The translations under genes were made by a program, and so were the position numbers. Positions 8,177-17,260 of a stretch of DNA of 38,096 nt are shown in pieces. Location: the NCBI GenBank assembly GCA_022562515.1, contig JADFPB010000002.1, forward strand, positions 1 through 38,096. The letters are read 5' to 3'. This stretch comes from Chloroflexota bacterium. GTDB taxonomy: Bacteria > Chloroflexota > Dehalococcoidia > Lucifugimonadales > Lucifugimonadaceae. Each line of letters begins with the position of its first letter. Positions within the stretch are counted from its first letter, which is position 1. Under the pieces are notes generated by a model. It ran no database searches. It saw only the letters and a list, made by a program, of their open reading frames with translations, and had not been told where the DNA came from.

Positions 8177-8193
8177 TGATTGGCCTGTATACC
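8166..8193 (+). promoter_or_regulatory. Possible promoter of the hydroxyacid dehydrogenase gene
   Basis: TTGCCA (8166-8171), a 16-bp spacer and TATACC (8188-8193) point toward the dehydrogenase gene at 8332. Its -35 box touches the -35 box of the divergent thiamine promoter. The match is moderate. Confidence 0.35.
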
Positions 8194-8331
8194 TGGTGCG
8201 ATGTCGAGGGCGCCCGGGCATGCCCGCACACGAAAGGTGTATATTCTGCCGCGGCTTCGTTGGGGGGCGCTGAGCCCGCCAATCTGCGATTTCGGAAAAA
8301 CCCCAGATAACCAGGGAGCGCCAGATCAGCC

Positions 8332-9303
8332 ATGGGCAATCGAGTCGTCTATTACGGACCACCGGACAATGCCCGGACCAGGATGGCCGTTGAGATCGCG
8401 CCGGACGATCTCGACTTCGGCGTTGTTGACCCGTCTCTCTCGTGGGATGATCGGCTGGAGCAGCTTGAGAATACGGAGACGCTGATCCTTGGCGGACTGT
8501 CTCTCTCCACGGACGAGATAGCGGCGCTCCCCTCGATTCGGTTGCTCCAGCTCATGAGCGCCGGGTACGACAGGGTAGATGTTCCCGCGGTCAGGGAACT
8601 GGGCGTATTCGTTTCCAACTCTTCCCCGCAAGTGGCGCCGGCTGTTTCTCAGCACACTGTGGCCCTGATGCTCATGGTCTTGAATCGAATCGTGCCCGGA
8701 GTAGACGGAGCGCGCGACGGATCCTGGGCAGACAAGGCCCGGTCCAGGTCTCTGTTCGAACTCATGGACCGGACAGTTGGCATTGTGGGACTCGGCAACA
8801 TCGGCAGCCTTGTTGCGCGACGGCTTTCCGGATTCGACTGCGAGCTCATCTATCACGATGTTCGCGCGATTCCCGAGGTCGTCGAACGGGAGCTCAACGT
8901 AAAGCGGGTGTCGTTGGAGGAGTTGCTGGCAACCTCGGATGTGGTTACCGCCCACGTTCCTCTTTACTCGGGAACGCGAAGGATGTTTGACGCCGCCGCA
9001 TTCAAGCGGATGAAGGACACGGCCGTGTTCATCAACGCTTGCAGGGGGCCAGTACACGATGAGGCGGACCTGATTCAGGCATTGGAGAGTGGCGAGATCG
9101 CCGGTGCTGGACTGGACGTTCTGGAGGATGAGCCGACCGATCTCAATAACCCGTTGCTCGGCATGGACAACGTGGTGGTGACTCCCCACATGGCCGGCAG
9201 CACAGAAGAGCGAGTAGAGCGAGCTTTGCTCTTGTCGTTCGAGAACGCCCGCAGAGTGATGCGAGGCGAGGAGCCGGCGCAGCAGATTGATCCCCTCGTC
9301 TGA
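8332..9303 (+). CDS. D-2-hydroxyacid dehydrogenase family protein, NAD-dependent
   Basis: This 323-residue protein belongs to the family of phosphoglycerate, glycerate and lactate dehydrogenases, which interconvert 2-hydroxy and 2-keto acids. The NAD-binding fingerprint GLGNIG is at 153-158 and an Asp at about 176 (YHDVR) fits NAD preference. The three catalytic positions are present: Arg238 (NACRGP), Glu267 (LEDEPTD) and His286 (TPHMAGS). The substrate domain is formed by about 1-100 and the C-terminal end. There is no ACT regulatory domain, so it is not a full-length SerA. The gene stands alone between the divergent thiamine operon and the convergent accDA gene, so context does not fix the substrate. 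Confidence 0.88.
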   Translation: MGNRVVYYGPPDNARTRMAVEIAPDDLDFGVVDPSLSWDDRLEQLENTETLILGGLSLSTDEIAALPSIRLLQLMSAGYDRVDVPAVRELGVFVSNSSPQVAPAVSQHTVALMLMVLNRIVPGVDGARDGSWADKARSRSLFELMDRTVGIVGLGNIGSLVARRLSGFDCELIYHDVRAIPEVVERELNVKRVSLEELLATSDVVTAHVPLYSGTRRMFDAAAFKRMKDTAVFINACRGPVHDEADLIQALESGEIAGAGLDVLEDEPTDLNNPLLGMDNVVVTPHMAGSTEERVERALLLSFENARRVMRGEEPAQQIDPLV

Positions 9304-9307
9304 CCAG

Positions 9308-9351
9308 GCGTCCGGCCAAGCGTCCGGCCAAGCGTCCGGCCAAGCGTCCGG
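9308..9351. repeat. Tandem 12-bp repeat, about 3.7 copies
   Basis: The unit GCGTCCGGCCAA is repeated without change at 9308, 9320 and 9332, with a partial copy at 9344-9351. It begins five bases after the dehydrogenase stop codon and ends 13 bp before the stop of the convergent accDA gene. It fills the short gap between two convergent genes. Confidence 0.9.
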
Positions 9352-9364
9352 AAAGAGGGCAGGG

Positions 9365-11239
9365 CTACTTTTTCCGGCGGGTGGCGCGCCCTGCCTGCCG
9401 GCCGCCCGAACGCGGTCGTCCGGCCGCTTTTTTCTCTTCATCCGATGGCTTGCGCATGGCGCGAACTGTGGCGCTTACGGCGGCCCGCACGGTGCGCAAC
9501 TCCCTGCGTACAGAGTTTCTGAACTGGCTGCCGAACTCACCTATGTTCCTGTATTTGCGCTGCCGGCGTCTAACAAGGGTTCTTGGGTAAATGCCTGAGA
9601 CGTTGATCAGTTCCTGCATGAGCGCCCGCCTCAGCAGCCTTGCAGCTTCATCAGGGCTTCTGTGTGCGCCACCCTCCGGCTCCGGCACTATAACGTCTAC
9701 GATGCCCATTTCGCGGCAATCTACCGAAGTCAGCTTCAGCGCCCTCGCCATTTCGGCGGCCCGCGCCGAGTCCCGCAGCTCTGTCTCAGCTCCCACTTCC
9801 GGCGCGATGGGCGAATAGATCGCGTTCTGGAGCATCAAGACCCGGTCCGCAACGCCGAACGCCAGCGCCGCTTCACTGCCGCCCTCTCCGATCAGTACTG
9901 AGATTGATCCGACGGGCACCTTTGTCATTGCCGAGATCATCCCGGCGATGGCGCCCCCAAGGCCCCGTTTTTCAGCTTCGAGGTGGATGTCGACTCCGGG
10001 GGTGTCAATGAAAGCGATTATCGGCAGCTTGAACCGGCCCGCGAGTTCAACTGCACGCTGAGCTTTCCTGAAACCCTCCGGCCCGATGCCCGTTCGTTCT
10101 CCCAGTTCACTGTCCGGCGGGTCCGGCTGTTTCTCTTGAGCGATCACGATGCAGGACGTGCCTGCCAGCCGGCCCATTCCAATGATTACTGTCTTATCGT
10201 CGGCGCCGAGTCGATCTCCGTGGAGTTCCACGAAATGGACGAACATGCGATCGATGTAATCGGAGGCTTTGGGGCGGTCGGGGCGGCGCGCCATCTGGAC
10301 CATCTCCCACGGCTCCAGATGTTGAATCGGCGTATTTGCCTGCCGCGTGCGCCGGGTGCCGCTCAACCGGAAGTCCGGGTTGAGGAGGTCAAGGAATGTG
10401 GACAGGATGTGTTTGACTTCGCGCCGGTCCGCAACGCCGTCGATCAGCCCGAATTTCTGGTAGTTCTCGGCTGTGTACTCTTCCGTAGCAGCTTGCCTGT
10501 CCGCTGTATTCTGGATAGCTCGGAAGGGTGCGAAGCCGATGTGGGCGCCTGGCTCGGCAAGGATGATGTCAGCGAGAGAAACGAAGCTGGCGTAGACCTG
10601 TCCTGTTGAGGGATTGCCGAGCACTGCGATGAGCGGCATTCCTTTGTCGTGGAGGTTATTCATCGCCACAGTCGTTTTTGCCATCTGCATCAGGGAGAGG
10701 ACGCCTTCTTGAATACGCGCCCCTCCGCTGGTTATGACCGCCACGGCAGGCAGCTTCTTGCGTGCGGCCAGTTCAAGAGCAAGGGCGACCTTCTCGCCCA
10801 CGACCAGGCCCATACTGCCGCCGAGGAAGCCGAAGTCCAGGACGATAAGAATCGCTTCAGTACCACCGATGGTGCATGTCCCAGTGATGGCTGCCTCTTC
10901 CAGTCCGGTCCGTTGCTGGTCAGCCAGCAGGCGGACCCTGTAGGAGACGCGTGGAGAGAACGACAGTGGGTCGATGGACTGTACCCAGCGGTTGGTTTCC
11001 TGGAAACTTCCGGAGTCCGCCACGGCCGCAACTCGCTCTCGAGCGGACATGTTGTAGTGGAAGCCGCAGTGTGGACAGACGAGGTAGCGGGCGTACGTCT
11101 CGGAATCGCGGAGCTTACCGCCGCACATCAGGCATGACGCGCGCCGGTTCTCCAGATTAAGTTCATGGATGTTGGCGTTAGCCCCGCTCTGCGAATCGGG
11201 GCCGATCTCATCAGGAAATAGCGGTGTAACGTTGGTCAA
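9365..11239 (-). CDS. accDA: Acetyl-CoA carboxylase carboxyltransferase, fused beta and alpha subunits
   Basis: This 624-residue protein carries both carboxyltransferase halves of acetyl-CoA carboxylase, which make malonyl-CoA for fatty-acid synthesis. Residues 1-290 are AccD-like, with a zinc finger (Cys36, Cys39, Cys55, Cys58) and the crotonase-fold segments GGSMGLVVGEK and ITSGGARIQEG. Residues from about 300 are AccA-like, with RPDRPKASDYI, FVELHGDR, AFIDTPG and the glycine-rich IGEGGSEAALA loop. The last 70 residues are strongly basic and low in complexity (ending RATRRKK), a tail not expected in either subunit. The start is TTG at 11239; a stop codon lies 9 bp upstream and no ATG precedes the zinc finger. 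The biotin carboxylase and carrier genes are not in the window. Confidence 0.93.
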   Translation of the reverse strand: MTNVTPLFPDEIGPDSQSGANANIHELNLENRRASCLMCGGKLRDSETYARYLVCPHCGFHYNMSARERVAAVADSGSFQETNRWVQSIDPLSFSPRVSYRVRLLADQQRTGLEEAAITGTCTIGGTEAILIVLDFGFLGGSMGLVVGEKVALALELAARKKLPAVAVITSGGARIQEGVLSLMQMAKTTVAMNNLHDKGMPLIAVLGNPSTGQVYASFVSLADIILAEPGAHIGFAPFRAIQNTADRQAATEEYTAENYQKFGLIDGVADRREVKHILSTFLDLLNPDFRLSGTRRTRQANTPIQHLEPWEMVQMARRPDRPKASDYIDRMFVHFVELHGDRLGADDKTVIIGMGRLAGTSCIVIAQEKQPDPPDSELGERTGIGPEGFRKAQRAVELAGRFKLPIIAFIDTPGVDIHLEAEKRGLGGAIAGMISAMTKVPVGSISVLIGEGGSEAALAFGVADRVLMLQNAIYSPIAPEVGAETELRDSARAAEMARALKLTSVDCREMGIVDVIVPEPEGGAHRSPDEAARLLRRALMQELINVSGIYPRTLVRRRQRKYRNIGEFGSQFRNSVRRELRTVRAAVSATVRAMRKPSDEEKKAAGRPRSGGRQAGRATRRKK

Positions 11240-11374
11240 AATGGCCTACCGGGCATCGCCGGCGCCCCGCCGGCTTGCGAATGCCATCCAGGGGAATCAT
11301 ATCTGACCGTGCTTCCCGGCGTACGGGCCACTTGCCCAGGTTCACGGTGGGACAGTTACAAGATTAGATGGCGT

Positions 11375-13771
11375 TCAGCCAATGACGACGCGGGGCTTGC
11401 CGGGCTCTCCGGGGCCGACGACGCCGGCATCTTCCAGGTCATCCATCAGCCGCGCGGCGCGCGGGTACCCGATTCTGAGCCTGCGCTGGAGCAGAGAGGT
11501 GGACAGCCTTGTCTGTGTGTGGGCCAGCTCAAGCGCCCGGTTGAACATCTCGTCGGTACCGCCGCCGCCGATCTCAGCCGCTGCACCCTCTTCCATGGCT
11601 TCCGGGATGTCGAGCTGGGGCATTCGCGGCCCACCGGCGTTGCGCCAGAATTTGACTACGCCTTCGACTTCACTGTCAGCGAGAAAAGCACCCTGGACGC
11701 GCAATGGTTTCGGGCGGTCGATGGGCAGGAAGAGCATGTCTCCCCTGCCAAGCAGCTTTTCGGCGCCAGGGGAGTCGATGATCGTTCGGGAGTCGACCTG
11801 CGAGGTGAGGCTGAAACTGATCCTGCTTGGGAAGTTCGCCTTGATGAGGCCTGTGACGACGTCGACGGACGGGCGCTGGGTGGCGACTATGAGGTGGATG
11901 CCCGTGGCCCGGCCAAGCTGCGCGAGGCGAACGAGCAGACGTTCGACTTCATTGGCGGAGGTCAGCATCAGGTCGGCCAATTCATCGATGGCGATTACGA
12001 TATAGGGCAGTTCAACGTCCGCCTTCTCGTTGTAGGTAGCGATGTTTTTCGCGCCGGCCTTCTCAAGAAGCTGGAATCGCAACATCATCTCTGTCACGAC
12101 GGCGCGCAAGGCCGCTACAGCCACGTCGGCCTCCACGATGGGTGGAATCATGAGATGCGGCACGCCCGCGTACGGAGTGAGCTCGACCCGCTTCGGGTCT
12201 ATCAGGATCATTCTGACCTGGGCTGGCGTCCGCAGAAGCAAAAGGCCGGTGATTATGCTGTTCATGCAGACGCTTTTGCCGGAGCCTGTGGCGCCGGCGA
12301 CGAGCGTGTGGGGCATTCTGGTCAGATCGGCGAATATGGCATCGCCGCCGCTTCCAATGCCAAGTGAGATGGGAAGCGCGGCCTTCTTCTCGAACTCCTT
12401 GAACGCATCTGTCTCCATCACCGAACGCAGGGCGACTCCAGTAGGGTTGGCGTTTGGCACCTCGATACCGACCAGTGACGCTCCCGGGATCGGCGCCTCA
12501 AACCTGAGATTGGGCGAGGCAAGCGCCAGGGCGAGGTCTTTCTCCCGGTTGAGGATCGTGTCGACGCGGACCCGTTTGGCGGCGCGCTGGGGCTGGCCAT
12601 CCGGCGCTGCAGATGAGCCCCGGCCCACGCTATATCCCGGTGAGACGCCATACATGGTGACTGTTGGCCCGGCCCGTACCTGATCGACGCTGACATCCAC
12701 TCCGTGATCGGCAAGAGTCTGGACGATGAGGTCGCTGGTGGCCTCGATCTCTGTCTTCGTGATGCCGCCCGTTTGCCCCTTTTTCAGTTGGTCAAGCGGC
12801 GGTAGTTTCCACTCGAACCGTGGGATCTCGGGAATTTCGTCGCCTTCGTTTTCAGATTCTGCGATCAGGGTATCGGCGGCCGCGGCGCTTGCTGCGGCGG
12901 TCGTCCCGCCGCCAGCGGCTTGCGCTACTGCCACCAGCGCCGCGACTGCTGCCGCTTCGCCGCCTGTCCAGAGCTCTTCACGGGAGGGCGTTGGCAGGAC
13001 CTCCTGCACAATCTCGGCGGCCTCTTCAGCGACGGTTCCGGTGATCTCCGGCTCAGACTTCCCAATGCGTCCAACGTGATAGGAGGGGTTTTCCTGCAGA
13101 GACGCTTCTGTTTCTACGGCGGCTGTGCGGGTGGCTCTGGCCTTTGCGGCCTCTCTCCGGGCCTTCAGACGGGCATTCAGGCCATCGTGCAACCGAGCTG
13201 TCCATCTCCTGGCCGTCCGGTACAGGGCTTTGCCGACAGCAACGTAGAACGCCCACAGGCGAGCGTAGAAGATTCGTGAGCGGCCGGGCCACATGGCGGT
13301 TGTGGCGAGACCGAGGAGTTCCAGGACGCGAAGTGAGCCGAGCCCCAGCTGAAGGTTGGTGGCGTTCTCAAAATCCCACTCTGCCGGCTCTCGAACAAGG
13401 ATGTCGCCAACGTAGCCGCCCAGAGTGCTTCCCGCCAACAGCCCGGGATCGCTAAAGATTTGTTCAGGACCGTCAATTATGCCGAGGGCGCCAATGGCTG
13501 CGCCCGCCACGAAAAATGCGGCGACTATCGGCTTCCAGTATTGGAAGAGAAGCCGCGGACGGGTGAGTCCGATGAGCATGGTGCCGCCGACCCATGCGGC
13601 CGCGGGGGCGATGCCCCATCCCAGCGCCTCGATCAACTGATCCCTGAGCAGCAGGCTGAGGACCAGGCCGATGGCGATTGCGACTGCGCCGAACCGCCCC
13701 TCCGGGCGTTTCGCCAATTGAACAACGCGTTTCATAGCGAATGTTGCGGCGTTTGCGAGGCTGGCAGCCAT
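11375..13771 (-). CDS. ftsK: DNA translocase FtsK/SpoIIIE
   Basis: This 798-residue membrane-anchored DNA pump moves chromosome ends through the division septum. The N-terminal part has hydrophobic membrane segments (about 27-45, 52-70, 82-100 and others to 185). A variable Ala/Glu-rich linker runs to about 320. The beta/alpha motor domain follows, with Walker A GATGSGKS at 493-500 and Walker B ending in Asp596-Glu597 (VIAIDELADLM). The last 65 residues are the gamma winged helix that reads polar DNA signals (SLLQRRLRIGYPRAARLMDD). The gene starts 27 bp after the stop of rnj, a pairing also seen in other bacteria. Confidence 0.95.
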   Translation of the reverse strand: MAASLANAATFAMKRVVQLAKRPEGRFGAVAIAIGLVLSLLLRDQLIEALGWGIAPAAAWVGGTMLIGLTRPRLLFQYWKPIVAAFFVAGAAIGALGIIDGPEQIFSDPGLLAGSTLGGYVGDILVREPAEWDFENATNLQLGLGSLRVLELLGLATTAMWPGRSRIFYARLWAFYVAVGKALYRTARRWTARLHDGLNARLKARREAAKARATRTAAVETEASLQENPSYHVGRIGKSEPEITGTVAEEAAEIVQEVLPTPSREELWTGGEAAAVAALVAVAQAAGGGTTAAASAAAADTLIAESENEGDEIPEIPRFEWKLPPLDQLKKGQTGGITKTEIEATSDLIVQTLADHGVDVSVDQVRAGPTVTMYGVSPGYSVGRGSSAAPDGQPQRAAKRVRVDTILNREKDLALALASPNLRFEAPIPGASLVGIEVPNANPTGVALRSVMETDAFKEFEKKAALPISLGIGSGGDAIFADLTRMPHTLVAGATGSGKSVCMNSIITGLLLLRTPAQVRMILIDPKRVELTPYAGVPHLMIPPIVEADVAVAALRAVVTEMMLRFQLLEKAGAKNIATYNEKADVELPYIVIAIDELADLMLTSANEVERLLVRLAQLGRATGIHLIVATQRPSVDVVTGLIKANFPSRISFSLTSQVDSRTIIDSPGAEKLLGRGDMLFLPIDRPKPLRVQGAFLADSEVEGVVKFWRNAGGPRMPQLDIPEAMEEGAAAEIGGGGTDEMFNRALELAHTQTRLSTSLLQRRLRIGYPRAARLMDDLEDAGVVGPGEPGKPRVVIG

Positions 13772-13798
13772 GGTTCTGCCTGTGTGATTGGGTGACCG

Positions 13799-15475
13799 TT
13801 AGACGTCGATAGCTACCGGGACTACAAGCGGGCGGCGTCTGGTGCGCTTGTGCAGAAACTTTTCCACGGTGCCTTTGACGCTCGCCTCAAGCTGGGTCCA
13901 CTCTAGGTTTTCGGTGCGCGCGCGGTCAAGGTATTTTTGAAGCTCCTCAACGGTATCTTCGAAGAGTTTCGCCGCGTCTTTATCTGAAACGAACCCGGCG
14001 GAGGTGATGTGCGGAGCGCCCATGATCCTCCCGGTGACGGCGTTCCTGGGGATGATGACGTTGACGATTCCATCTTCGGAAAGCATCCGGCGCTCATCTA
14101 TTACATTGGTTTGCTCGTCCCACAGGCCCAGTCCGTCAACGAATACGTGACCGGCGTCTATTCGGCCGTTGACGCGCCCGCGATCGTGGTCGAGTTCCAG
14201 AACGTCACCATCTGTGATGACGAAGGCATCATGCTCATCAACGCCCTGGTCTACGGCGAGTTCGGCATGTGTTTTGAGCATCCTGTACTCACCGTGGATC
14301 GGCACGAAATATTGCGGGCGGACCAGGTTGATCAGCCCCCTGAGTTCTTCTCTGCGCGCATGCCCATGGACGTGGACGGCATTCGACTTGTGGTGGATCA
14401 GCTTGGCGCCGAGTTTGACCAGATCGTCCTGTGCGCTGTAAATGGCCGTCTCGTTGCCGGGGATCGGCGTTGCGGAGATGATGACTGTGTCGCCCGGCTT
14501 GATGCGCACTTCGCGGTGATCCATCCGGGCGAGTCTCGCCAGCGCTGCCCTCGGCTCACCCTGGCTCCCGGTAGTCAGGAACAAGACTTCCCGGTCCGGC
14601 AGCGAATTCGCGGTCGCCGGCGAGACGATCTGGTCGCCTGGAACTTCCAGGTGGCCCAGCTCCTGAGCTATCCGGATGTAGTTTTGCATGCTGCGGCCGA
14701 GCACGGCGATCTTCCTGCCGCACGCCTCAGCGCTATCGACGGCAATCTGAATTCGCGCGATCTGAGAGGCGAACGACGATAGGAAGACCCTGCCTTCTGC
14801 ATCGGCGATGAGCCTGTGAAGGCTATCCACGATGGTCCGGTCGGAGTCCGAGTGGCCCTCTTCTTCGGCGTAAGTTGAGTCGGCCATGAGAAGGAACACG
14901 CCATCGCCGGCGATGCGGGCGAGCGCTCCGAAATCAGACGGATTACCCACTATGGGGTCATGGTCGATCTTGAAGTCACCGCTATGAATGATCTTTCCGA
15001 AAGGTGTGTCCAGTGCGATGCCCATGGCGTCCGGAATGCTGTGGCATACGCTGAACCACTCCGCCTCGAAATCGCCAAGCGACAGGCGCTCACCCGTGGC
15101 GATCGTGTTGATTTTCGGCGCCGCTGGGAGCTTGTGTTCGCGCAGTCTTGCGCGGATGAGGGCTTCTGCCATTGGCGGCGCGTAGATCGGCACGTCCAGT
15201 TCCTTGAGCAGGTACGGAACTGCACCGATGTGGTCCTCATGCCCATGGGTTATCAGCAGGCCGCGGATCTTTTCAGCGCGTTCAACCAGATAGCTGATGT
15301 TGGGTATGACGACGTCGACACCCATCATCTCGGCGGCCGGAAACAGGACGCCCGCGTCGATGATCACGATGTCCTCAGCCAATTCGAGGATCATCATGTT
15401 TTTGCCGATCTCCCCGAGCCCTCCCAGGGGAATGACGCGCAGGGCCTGTGGGTTGGAGTTATTTCTTGGTGACAT
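13799..15475 (-). CDS. rnj: Ribonuclease J
   Basis: This 558-residue metallo-beta-lactamase/beta-CASP nuclease has both endonuclease and 5'-3' exonuclease activity in known members and takes part in RNA maturation and decay. The metal-binding motif HGHEDH is at 77-82, and further ligands occur in SVCHSIPDAMG and HSGDFKIDH. The beta-CASP region and the FVPIHGEYRML motif near 375 follow. The C-terminal extension (about 450-558) matches the domain that drives dimer formation in RNase J. It lies in a minus-strand run between a uracil-DNA glycosylase gene and ftsK. Confidence 0.95.
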   Translation of the reverse strand: MSPRNNSNPQALRVIPLGGLGEIGKNMMILELAEDIVIIDAGVLFPAAEMMGVDVVIPNISYLVERAEKIRGLLITHGHEDHIGAVPYLLKELDVPIYAPPMAEALIRARLREHKLPAAPKINTIATGERLSLGDFEAEWFSVCHSIPDAMGIALDTPFGKIIHSGDFKIDHDPIVGNPSDFGALARIAGDGVFLLMADSTYAEEEGHSDSDRTIVDSLHRLIADAEGRVFLSSFASQIARIQIAVDSAEACGRKIAVLGRSMQNYIRIAQELGHLEVPGDQIVSPATANSLPDREVLFLTTGSQGEPRAALARLARMDHREVRIKPGDTVIISATPIPGNETAIYSAQDDLVKLGAKLIHHKSNAVHVHGHARREELRGLINLVRPQYFVPIHGEYRMLKTHAELAVDQGVDEHDAFVITDGDVLELDHDRGRVNGRIDAGHVFVDGLGLWDEQTNVIDERRMLSEDGIVNVIIPRNAVTGRIMGAPHITSAGFVSDKDAAKLFEDTVEELQKYLDRARTENLEWTQLEASVKGTVEKFLHKRTRRRPLVVPVAIDV

Positions 15476-15544
15476 AAAAGGGGAAGTCCGTCTCTACTGG
15501 GTACTGGTGGGTGTTGGATTATCGAAGTGTTGGTTTTTCGGTTC

Positions 15545-16225
15545 TCAGAAAAGCGAGATCTGCGGGTCATCCCCGCCATCAAGCTCATCAAGGCTATCGT
15601 CGTTTTCGCCGCTGGTTTGCGAGGCCCCTCGTGAGCTGTCGAGGGCGGCGATGACGGCCTGGGGCAGTTTCACGAAATCTTCCTGCAACGCCTCTTTCAG
15701 CCGGGTGGATCTCAGCCCCGCAGCCGGATGGTAGAGCGGAAACACAATGATCCCGTCCCGCCACTTCATTATCGTGCCGTGGCGGTCGGATATCCGTGCG
15801 TCCGGAAACAGGCGCATGAGCGAGTGGCGGCCCAGGGTTGCTATCACCCTGGGTTGCAGAAGCCGGATCTGAGCCTCCAGGAACGGCCAGCAGGCCTTCA
15901 CTTCATCCGGTGACGGATCACGATTTTCTGGCGGCCTGCATTTGACCACGTTGGTTATGTACACGTCCTCACGCCTGAGCGGCACTAGCGCCAGCAACTC
16001 TTCAAGCAGTGCGCCTGCCCGGCCCACAAACGGCCGTCCCTGTTGATCCTCGTTGAACCCCGGTCCCTCGCCGATAAACATGATGGAGGGGAATTGGGAG
16101 CCTTCCCCTGGGACGGCCAGGGTGCGGCTTTCCGACAGGGTGCAGCGGGTGCACGAGCGAACGTAGCTTGCGATGGCGTCAAGAGACCCCCATTCGGAGG
16201 CCTTCGGAGCATCGCCGGGCGCCAC
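15545..16225 (-). CDS. Uracil-DNA glycosylase, family 4 (iron-sulfur)
   Basis: This 226-residue enzyme removes uracil from DNA after cytosine deamination. Four cysteines at 25, 28, 96 and 112 match the 4Fe-4S ligands of family 4. The catalytic region GEGPGFNEDQQGRPFVGRAG (53-72) and the C-terminal loop YHPAAGLRS are present. The C-terminal 30 residues are acidic and likely flexible. The start is a GTG at 16225: a stop codon lies close upstream and the first conserved Cys pair comes only 25 codons later. No clear ribosome site is visible. Confidence 0.92.
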   Translation of the reverse strand: MAPGDAPKASEWGSLDAIASYVRSCTRCTLSESRTLAVPGEGSQFPSIMFIGEGPGFNEDQQGRPFVGRAGALLEELLALVPLRREDVYITNVVKCRPPENRDPSPDEVKACWPFLEAQIRLLQPRVIATLGRHSLMRLFPDARISDRHGTIMKWRDGIIVFPLYHPAAGLRSTRLKEALQEDFVKLPQAVIAALDSSRGASQTSGENDDSLDELDGGDDPQISLF

Positions 16226-16408
16226 GTCGTCGCCGGCCTAGCCGGTACTAACGCCGGCATGGTGGCTGAAATGGCGGTAGGACCGGTATCCGAGCCACCG
16301 GTAGTCCTGGAGTGTGGAACCCATTTGCGTCGTGGCCATATCCCCGCCTCACGGCCCCATCTCCCCCGTATCCTCCGGGGGGCGGCCGAGCGGCGTGCCA
16401 GGTCGCTT

Positions 16409-16666
16409 TTAGTCGCTGATTCCCTTGGTTTTCAGGAACGAAAGAACGTCATTGATCGTATTGAGGCCTTCAGCCTCTTCATCTGAGATCTCTACTTCTT
16501 TGCCGCCTACACTGAACTCTTCTTCCAGCGCCATGATTAGCTCGACAACGTCAAGGGAGTCGGCGTTCAGGTCGTTGGTAAATGAAGATTCGGGCTTGAT
16601 CTCTTCGGTTTCAATGCTGAGTTTGTCCGCTGCTATGTCGCGGACCCTCTCAAACACGGTGGTCAT
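16409..16666 (-). CDS. acpP: Acyl carrier protein
   Basis: This 85-residue acidic helical protein carries growing acyl chains on a phosphopantetheine arm attached to Ser37 in the [16 protein letters not shown] motif (DSL at 36-38). The length and charge are typical. GGAGG lies 6 nt upstream of the ATG. It is in the same run as fabD and accDA, although not adjacent to them. The 183 bp downstream, before the glycosylase gene, hold no gene that I can recognise. Confidence 0.96.
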   Translation of the reverse strand: MTTVFERVRDIAADKLSIETEEIKPESSFTNDLNADSLDVVELIMALEEEFSVGGKEVEISDEEAEGLNTINDVLSFLKTKGISD

Positions 16667-16739
16667 TCAAAACCTCCGGAAGTGGGATGGATAGTCTTTT
16701 ATCGGTTTTCAGTTCAATTCAGCGTGTCCGACGCAGAGC

Positions 16740-17189
16740 CTATCCTAGCACCGTGCCAAGCACACCGTTTACAAATTTTTGCGAGCCCTCGGAGCCGAAT
16801 AGCGTGGCGAGGTCAACGGCCTCGTTAACGACAACTTTTTCCGGGGTCTTCCCTTCGCCGTAGTCAAGTTCAGCGATGGCAATTCTGAGGACATTTCGAT
16901 CGATGGGCGAAAGTTGGTCGATCGGCCAGGCCGGCGCCAGTTCCTGGAGGCGTTCGTCCAGCGCAACGCGATTCGCCTCCACCGTCTCCGCCAACCATAC
17001 TGCAAATTCGCTGTGCTGTGCGCCTATGCCCGCCTCATCGGCAAGCCTCTGCGCTATCGGATGGCCTGCGTGGCCCGTGACGTCCGCTTCGTAAAGGGCC
17101 TGGACCGCAACGGCGCGCGCGAGGCGCCTGCGGCCGACGGCGTCGCGCGGGATCGTGCCGGCCGGTGAGCCGTCGTCGTTACGCCACAC
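16740..17189 (-). CDS. nusB: Transcription antitermination factor NusB
   Basis: This 149-residue all-helical RNA-binding protein works with NusE (S10) at boxA sites in rRNA antitermination. Family features are RRLARAVAVQALYEAD near the N-terminus, the central QLSPIDRNVLRIAIAEL helix and the C-terminal PEKVVVNEAVDLATLFGS and KFVNGVLG motifs. The start codon is GTG at 17189. It lies between fabD and acpP, 71-73 bp from each. Confidence 0.95.
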   Translation of the reverse strand: MWRNDDGSPAGTIPRDAVGRRRLARAVAVQALYEADVTGHAGHPIAQRLADEAGIGAQHSEFAVWLAETVEANRVALDERLQELAPAWPIDQLSPIDRNVLRIAIAELDYGEGKTPEKVVVNEAVDLATLFGSEGSQKFVNGVLGTVLG

Positions 17190-17260
17190 GGGATTTTGGC
17201 GCTCCGGAGCATGCGAACCAGTTTGAGGCCGGTTCGGATAGCTGGCTGGGGGAGGGATTA

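Noticed and set aside
9308-9351. CRISPR array
   Set aside because: The units are 12 bp and directly adjacent with no spacers.
8326-9441. Minus-strand open frame of about 370 codons
   Set aside because: It lies opposite the hydroxyacid dehydrogenase, has no family motif, and includes the 12-bp repeat as PDAW repeats.
11309-12367. Plus-strand open frame of about 350 codons
   Set aside because: It lies opposite ftsK and only reflects codon bias of that gene.
14009-14782. Plus-strand open frame of about 257 codons
   Set aside because: It lies opposite the ribonuclease J gene, which has full conserved motifs.
16226-16408. tRNA or small gene between acpP and the glycosylase gene
   Set aside because: No cloverleaf, T-loop sequence or coding signal could be found on either strand.
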